A stretch of 14,135 nucleotides of DNA from JBKPRX01 sp046734795 (GTDB taxonomy: Bacteria > Actinomycetota > Thermoleophilia > Gaiellales > Gaiellaceae): positions 1 to 14,135 of the forward strand of contig JBKPRX010000027.1 in the NCBI GenBank assembly GCA_046734795.1, in the 5' to 3' direction. Positions 12,040 to 14,135 of this stretch are shown here, piece after piece (the stretch's first letter is position 1; every line of letters begins with the position of its first letter). Both the position numbers and the translations under genes were made by a program. Under the pieces are notes generated by a model. It worked only from the letters and a program-made list of their open reading frames with translations, was not told the DNA's origin and made no database searches.

Positions 12040-13051
12040 CGGCCTCGCGCGGGGCGAAGAAGTCCTCGAGGCGGCGGATCTCCTCCGCCGTGCCGACCCC
12101 GATCAGGACGTCGCCCGCCTCGATCAGCTCCTCGGGGTCAGGCGTCGTGTCGAAGCGGCCGTCGGGCTTGCGGACGGCGACGATCATCGCGCCGGTCTCC
12201 TCGCGCACGCGCAGGTCGCGGAGCGTCCGCCCCGCCCGCGCGCACGTGTCCGTGACCTCGATCTCCTCGAGCCGGAAGTCGTCGCCCTCGGCGGTCATGA
12301 CCGTGTCCAGGAAGGCGGTGACCTGCGGCTTCAGGACGAGGTTCGCCATCACGCGGCCTGCGGTCGCGTACGGCATGACCACGCGGTCGGCGCCCGCGAG
12401 CTTGAGCTTCCGCATCGCGTCCTCGTCGGAGGCACGCGCGACGATCCACAGGTCGGGCCGCGCCGCACGGGCAGAGAGGGTGATGTAGAGGTTGTCGGCG
12501 TCCGAGTCGGAGGACGCGACGAGGCCGCGGGCCCGCTCCAGCCCGGCCTGGGCGAGGTCCTCGTCCTCGACGCCGTTCCCCTCGATGAAGAGAACCCCGG
12601 CGCCGCTAGCCTCCTCGATCGCGTCCTCGCTGAAGTCGAGGACTACGAACGGCACGTCGTTCGCCGCGAACTCCTCCGCCACGCGACGGCCGACGCGGCC
12701 GTAGCCGCAGATGATGAAGTGGTTCTCCAGCCGCTCGATTGCCCGCTGCCTCCTTCGCTTGGCGAGCGCGCCGGAGATAGCGTCGCCCGCGATGGCCTCG
12801 ACGATAGCGGCGGCGACGTATCCGATCAGGACGAGCCCGGACAGGACGACGAGAATCGTGATGATCCGGGCGCCGTCGTTCCTGGGCACGGTGTCGAGAC
12901 CGGTGAGGGACGCGGTGACGATCGCGCGGTAGAACGCTTGGAGCCACGACTCGTCCAGGTAGTGGTGGAAGCCGATCGTCCCGAAGACCAGCGTGACGAC
13001 GATGCCGGCGGCCGCGTACGCGACCCGGCGCGCCCTGAAGGTGCCCGTCAC
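12029..13051 (-). CDS. Two-TM K+-channel-like protein with RCK (TrkA-N/TrkA-C) domains
   Basis: 340 residues from GTG 13051. Layout: TM1 (about 9-28), pore helix (34-47), filter position A-S-L-T-G-L-D-T-V-P (47-56), TM2 (63-86), basic linker, TrkA-N/RCK Rossmann domain starting H-F-I-I-C-G-Y-G-R-V-G-R-R-V-A-E-E-F (111-128) with G-x-G-x-x-G, then L-D-F-S (acidic end of beta2), A-S-S-D-S-D-A-D-N and M-P-Y-A-T-A-G-R-V-M-A, and a TrkA-C domain (about 250-335). This is the MthK-type plan: a ligand-gated membrane ion channel. The canonical T-V-G-Y-G-D filter is replaced by L-T-G-L-D-T, so K+ selectivity cannot be assumed. It heads a minus-strand chain; its stop lies inside the argS start region. 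Only 20 bp separate it from the divergent DUF3467 gene. Confidence 0.82.
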   Translation of the reverse strand: MTGTFRARRVAYAAAGIVVTLVFGTIGFHHYLDESWLQAFYRAIVTASLTGLDTVPRNDGARIITILVVLSGLVLIGYVAAAIVEAIAGDAISGALAKRRRQRAIERLENHFIICGYGRVGRRVAEEFAANDVPFVVLDFSEDAIEEASGAGVLFIEGNGVEDEDLAQAGLERARGLVASSDSDADNLYITLSARAARPDLWIVARASDEDAMRKLKLAGADRVVMPYATAGRVMANLVLKPQVTAFLDTVMTAEGDDFRLEEIEVTDTCARAGRTLRDLRVREETGAMIVAVRKPDGRFDTTPDPEELIEAGDVLIGVGTAEEIRRLEDFFAPREAVAG

Positions 13052-13071
13052 GGCCGTAGTATCCTCGACGC
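13052..13071. promoter_or_regulatory. 20-bp divergent spacer with back-to-back -10-like boxes
   Basis: For the plus gene, TATCCT (13060-13065) ends 6 nt before GTG 13072. For the minus gene, GATACT (13063-13058 read on that strand) ends 6 nt before GTG 13051. The two boxes overlap, neither gene has a good Shine-Dalgarno, and both messages would be leaderless. The -35 regions would fall inside the opposite coding sequences. Each box matches TATAAT at 4 of 6 bases. Confidence 0.4.
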
Positions 13072-13374
13072 GTGGAAGGCGACGGCCAGGAGCGCCAGCT
13101 CAATCTCCAGGTCGACCCCGAGCAGATGGCCGGCGTCTACGCGAACTTCGTGAACGTCAGCTTCTCGGACTACGAGTTCACGCTCACGTTCGCCCGCGTC
13201 GAGCACGAGGTCGAGGAGGGCGACCTGAACGGCGTCGTCGTCTCCCGCGTGAACGCGTCGCCGCGGCTCGTCCAGGATCTCCTCGACGCGGTGCAGGACG
13301 CGTGGTCGCGCTGGTCGACCCGCGAGGGGATCAGGAACCTGCCGGAGAACAGCGGGCCGTCTAGCGGCGACTAG
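13072..13374 (+). CDS. DUF3467 family protein
   Basis: 100 residues from GTG 13072. The family pattern is clear: L-N-L-Q-V-D-P-E-Q-M-A-G-V-Y-A-N-F-V-N-V-S-F-S, then D-Y-E-F-T-L-T-F-A-R-V, an acidic stretch, V-V-S-R-V-N-A-S-P-R and a C-terminal helix L-V-Q-D-L-L-D-A-V. DUF3467 proteins are small, soluble and of unknown role in diverse bacteria; the core length of about 90 residues fits. It is divergent from the channel gene across 20 bp and convergent with the metalloprotease gene, overlapping it by 14 bp. No signal peptide or membrane segment. Confidence 0.85.
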   Translation: MEGDGQERQLNLQVDPEQMAGVYANFVNVSFSDYEFTLTFARVEHEVEEGDLNGVVVSRVNASPRLVQDLLDAVQDAWSRWSTREGIRNLPENSGPSSGD

Positions 13375-14135
13375 CGTCGGCCATCTCGATCCTCTGCAGG
13401 AGGGTCGGGTGGTCGCCGAGGAGGAGCTGCGCCCAGCGCGGCGGGTCCGGCTGCTCCAGGTCGACACGCGCGAAGTCGACGAACAGGCCGCGCGCGGCGG
13501 CGGGGTCACGGGTCGCGCGCAGCGCGCTCCAGTCCGCCTCGGCTTCGTAACGGCGCGCGATCGCGCCGGCTACCGGCAGCGAGACGAGCTGGATGCAGAA
13601 GGCGGCGAGGAGCACCCCCGGAACCGCCTGCGGCCGCGCGAGACCGCCTCGCCGCTCGCCCGCCGCGGCGAGCACGAACGCGCACGGCAGCGCGAAGAGC
13701 GCGAACCACGCCGCGCCCTTCCAGAGGTGGTGCCGCCGGTGATGCGCGAGCTCGTGCCGCGCCGCGAAGCGGCGCTCCGGCTCGCCGAACGGCCGGCGGA
13801 GGAGCGTGTCCGTGAAGATGATCCGGCGGGTCGGGCCGATCCCGATCGCCTCGGCGTTCGCCGCGCGCGTCTCCGCCGCCACGCGATCGACGCCGACGCG
13901 GATCCCGGAGCCGGCGAGCTCCGCCGCGAGCTGCCTGTCGCGCAAAGGGTGCAACGTCGGCCCGAGCAGCGGCTGGACGAGCGTGACCACGAGCCCGAGC
14001 CCCGCGAGTGCCGGCCCGGCCGCGAGCCACCAGCGCCGCCCGAGCCGCCGAGCCAGGAGCATCCCGAGCGCGACGAGGACGAGCACCGCGACGACCGACC
14101 CCGGCGAGGGCAGGCGCCCGACGAGCCACGCGCCG
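13361..14135 (-). CDS. Membrane metallopeptidase, M48 (Ste24/HtpX-like), 5' end outside window
   Basis: At least 257 residues are visible and the frame stays open to the window edge, so the GTG at 14086 is probably internal. Order: hydrophobic segments (V-L-V-L-V-A-L-G-M-L-L-A; W-W-L-A-A-G-P-A-L-A-G-L-G-L), a soluble part with I-I-F-T-D-T-L-L, the zinc motif H-E-L-A-H (13742-13756) followed by further His residues, two more membrane segments, Y-E-A-E-A-D-W (third zinc ligand Glu, near 13529-13549) and D-H-P-T-L-L-Q-R-I-E-M at the C-terminus. This is the CAAX-protease-1/Ste24 layout of M48 enzymes, which cleave membrane or envelope substrates in protein quality control; bacterial substrates are mostly unknown. 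Ala in H-E-L-A-H replaces the usual Gly, a tolerated change. Its TAG overlaps the DUF3467 gene end. Confidence 0.83.
   Translation of the reverse strand, partial: GAWLVGRLPSPGSVVAVLVLVALGMLLARRLGRRWWLAAGPALAGLGLVVTLVQPLLGPTLHPLRDRQLAAELAGSGIRVGVDRVAAETRAANAEAIGIGPTRRIIFTDTLLRRPFGEPERRFAARHELAHHRRHHLWKGAAWFALFALPCAFVLAAAGERRGGLARPQAVPGVLLAAFCIQLVSLPVAGAIARRYEAEADWSALRATRDPAAARGLFVDFARVDLEQPDPPRWAQLLLGDHPTLLQRIEMADASRR

Noticed and set aside
10534..12255. 573-codon plus-strand frame opposite argS
   Set aside because: Antisense shadow; the minus strand clearly encodes arginyl-tRNA synthetase.

Overview
The window is GC-rich with strong third-position GC bias, many GTG starts and short or overlapping gene junctions. 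Together with an F420/PPOX-type oxidoreductase, a DUF3467 protein, actinobacterial-type GlpX and an actinobacterial-type tyrosine integrase N-terminus, this suggests an Actinomycetota genome, possibly class Thermoleophilia. That assignment is inference from gene style; no rRNA or phylogenetic marker was tested.

Layout. (1) 1-1471: a partial DUF218 (YdcF-like) gene on the minus strand, divergent from a Tad/TadG-like Flp-pilus protein. (2) 1475-6214: a small decayed island bounded by a 73-bp direct repeat (59 bp perfect) of the 3' half and terminator of an intact tRNA-Gly(CCC) at 6173-6245. It carries a truncated tyrosine integrase beside the tRNA, arm-site-like iterons beside the other repeat, and mixed cargo: a decapitated type II thioesterase, an adenylate-kinase-like P-loop kinase with a four-cysteine LID, a phosphotransferase translationally coupled to an F420/PPOX-type oxidoreductase, a DUF4760-like protein, a frameshifted universal-stress-protein remnant, a zinc-ribbon protein and an unidentified C-terminal fragment. 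(3) 6173-7499: the tRNA, a secreted YkuD L,D-transpeptidase and a membrane-anchored Ser/Thr-rich protein with a Lys/His tail, forming a tight minus-strand pair. (4) 7888-9476: a putative lipoprotein and a class I fructose-bisphosphate aldolase. (5) 9473-13051: a minus-strand chain of a two-TM K+-channel/RCK protein, argS and glpX. (6) 13072-14135: a DUF3467 protein convergent with a membrane M48-type metalloprotease cut by the window edge.

How the genes relate. Aldolase and class II FBPase face each other with stop codons sharing one CTAG, putting two consecutive gluconeogenic steps side by side. The transpeptidase and Ser/Thr-rich anchor look like cell-wall partners. The channel, argS and glpX are packed closely enough (11-bp overlap, then a 20-bp gap) to be one transcript.

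Most notable observations: the tRNA-bounded decayed island with its iterons and a second dispersed hairpin repeat; an ArgRS whose HIGH signature has lost both histidines; a K+-channel-like protein with a non-canonical selectivity filter; and a 20-bp divergent spacer that must hold both promoters. No complete, clearly new multi-gene system is proven here. The best candidate for an undescribed functional unit is the coupled phosphotransferase/oxidoreductase pair inside the island.
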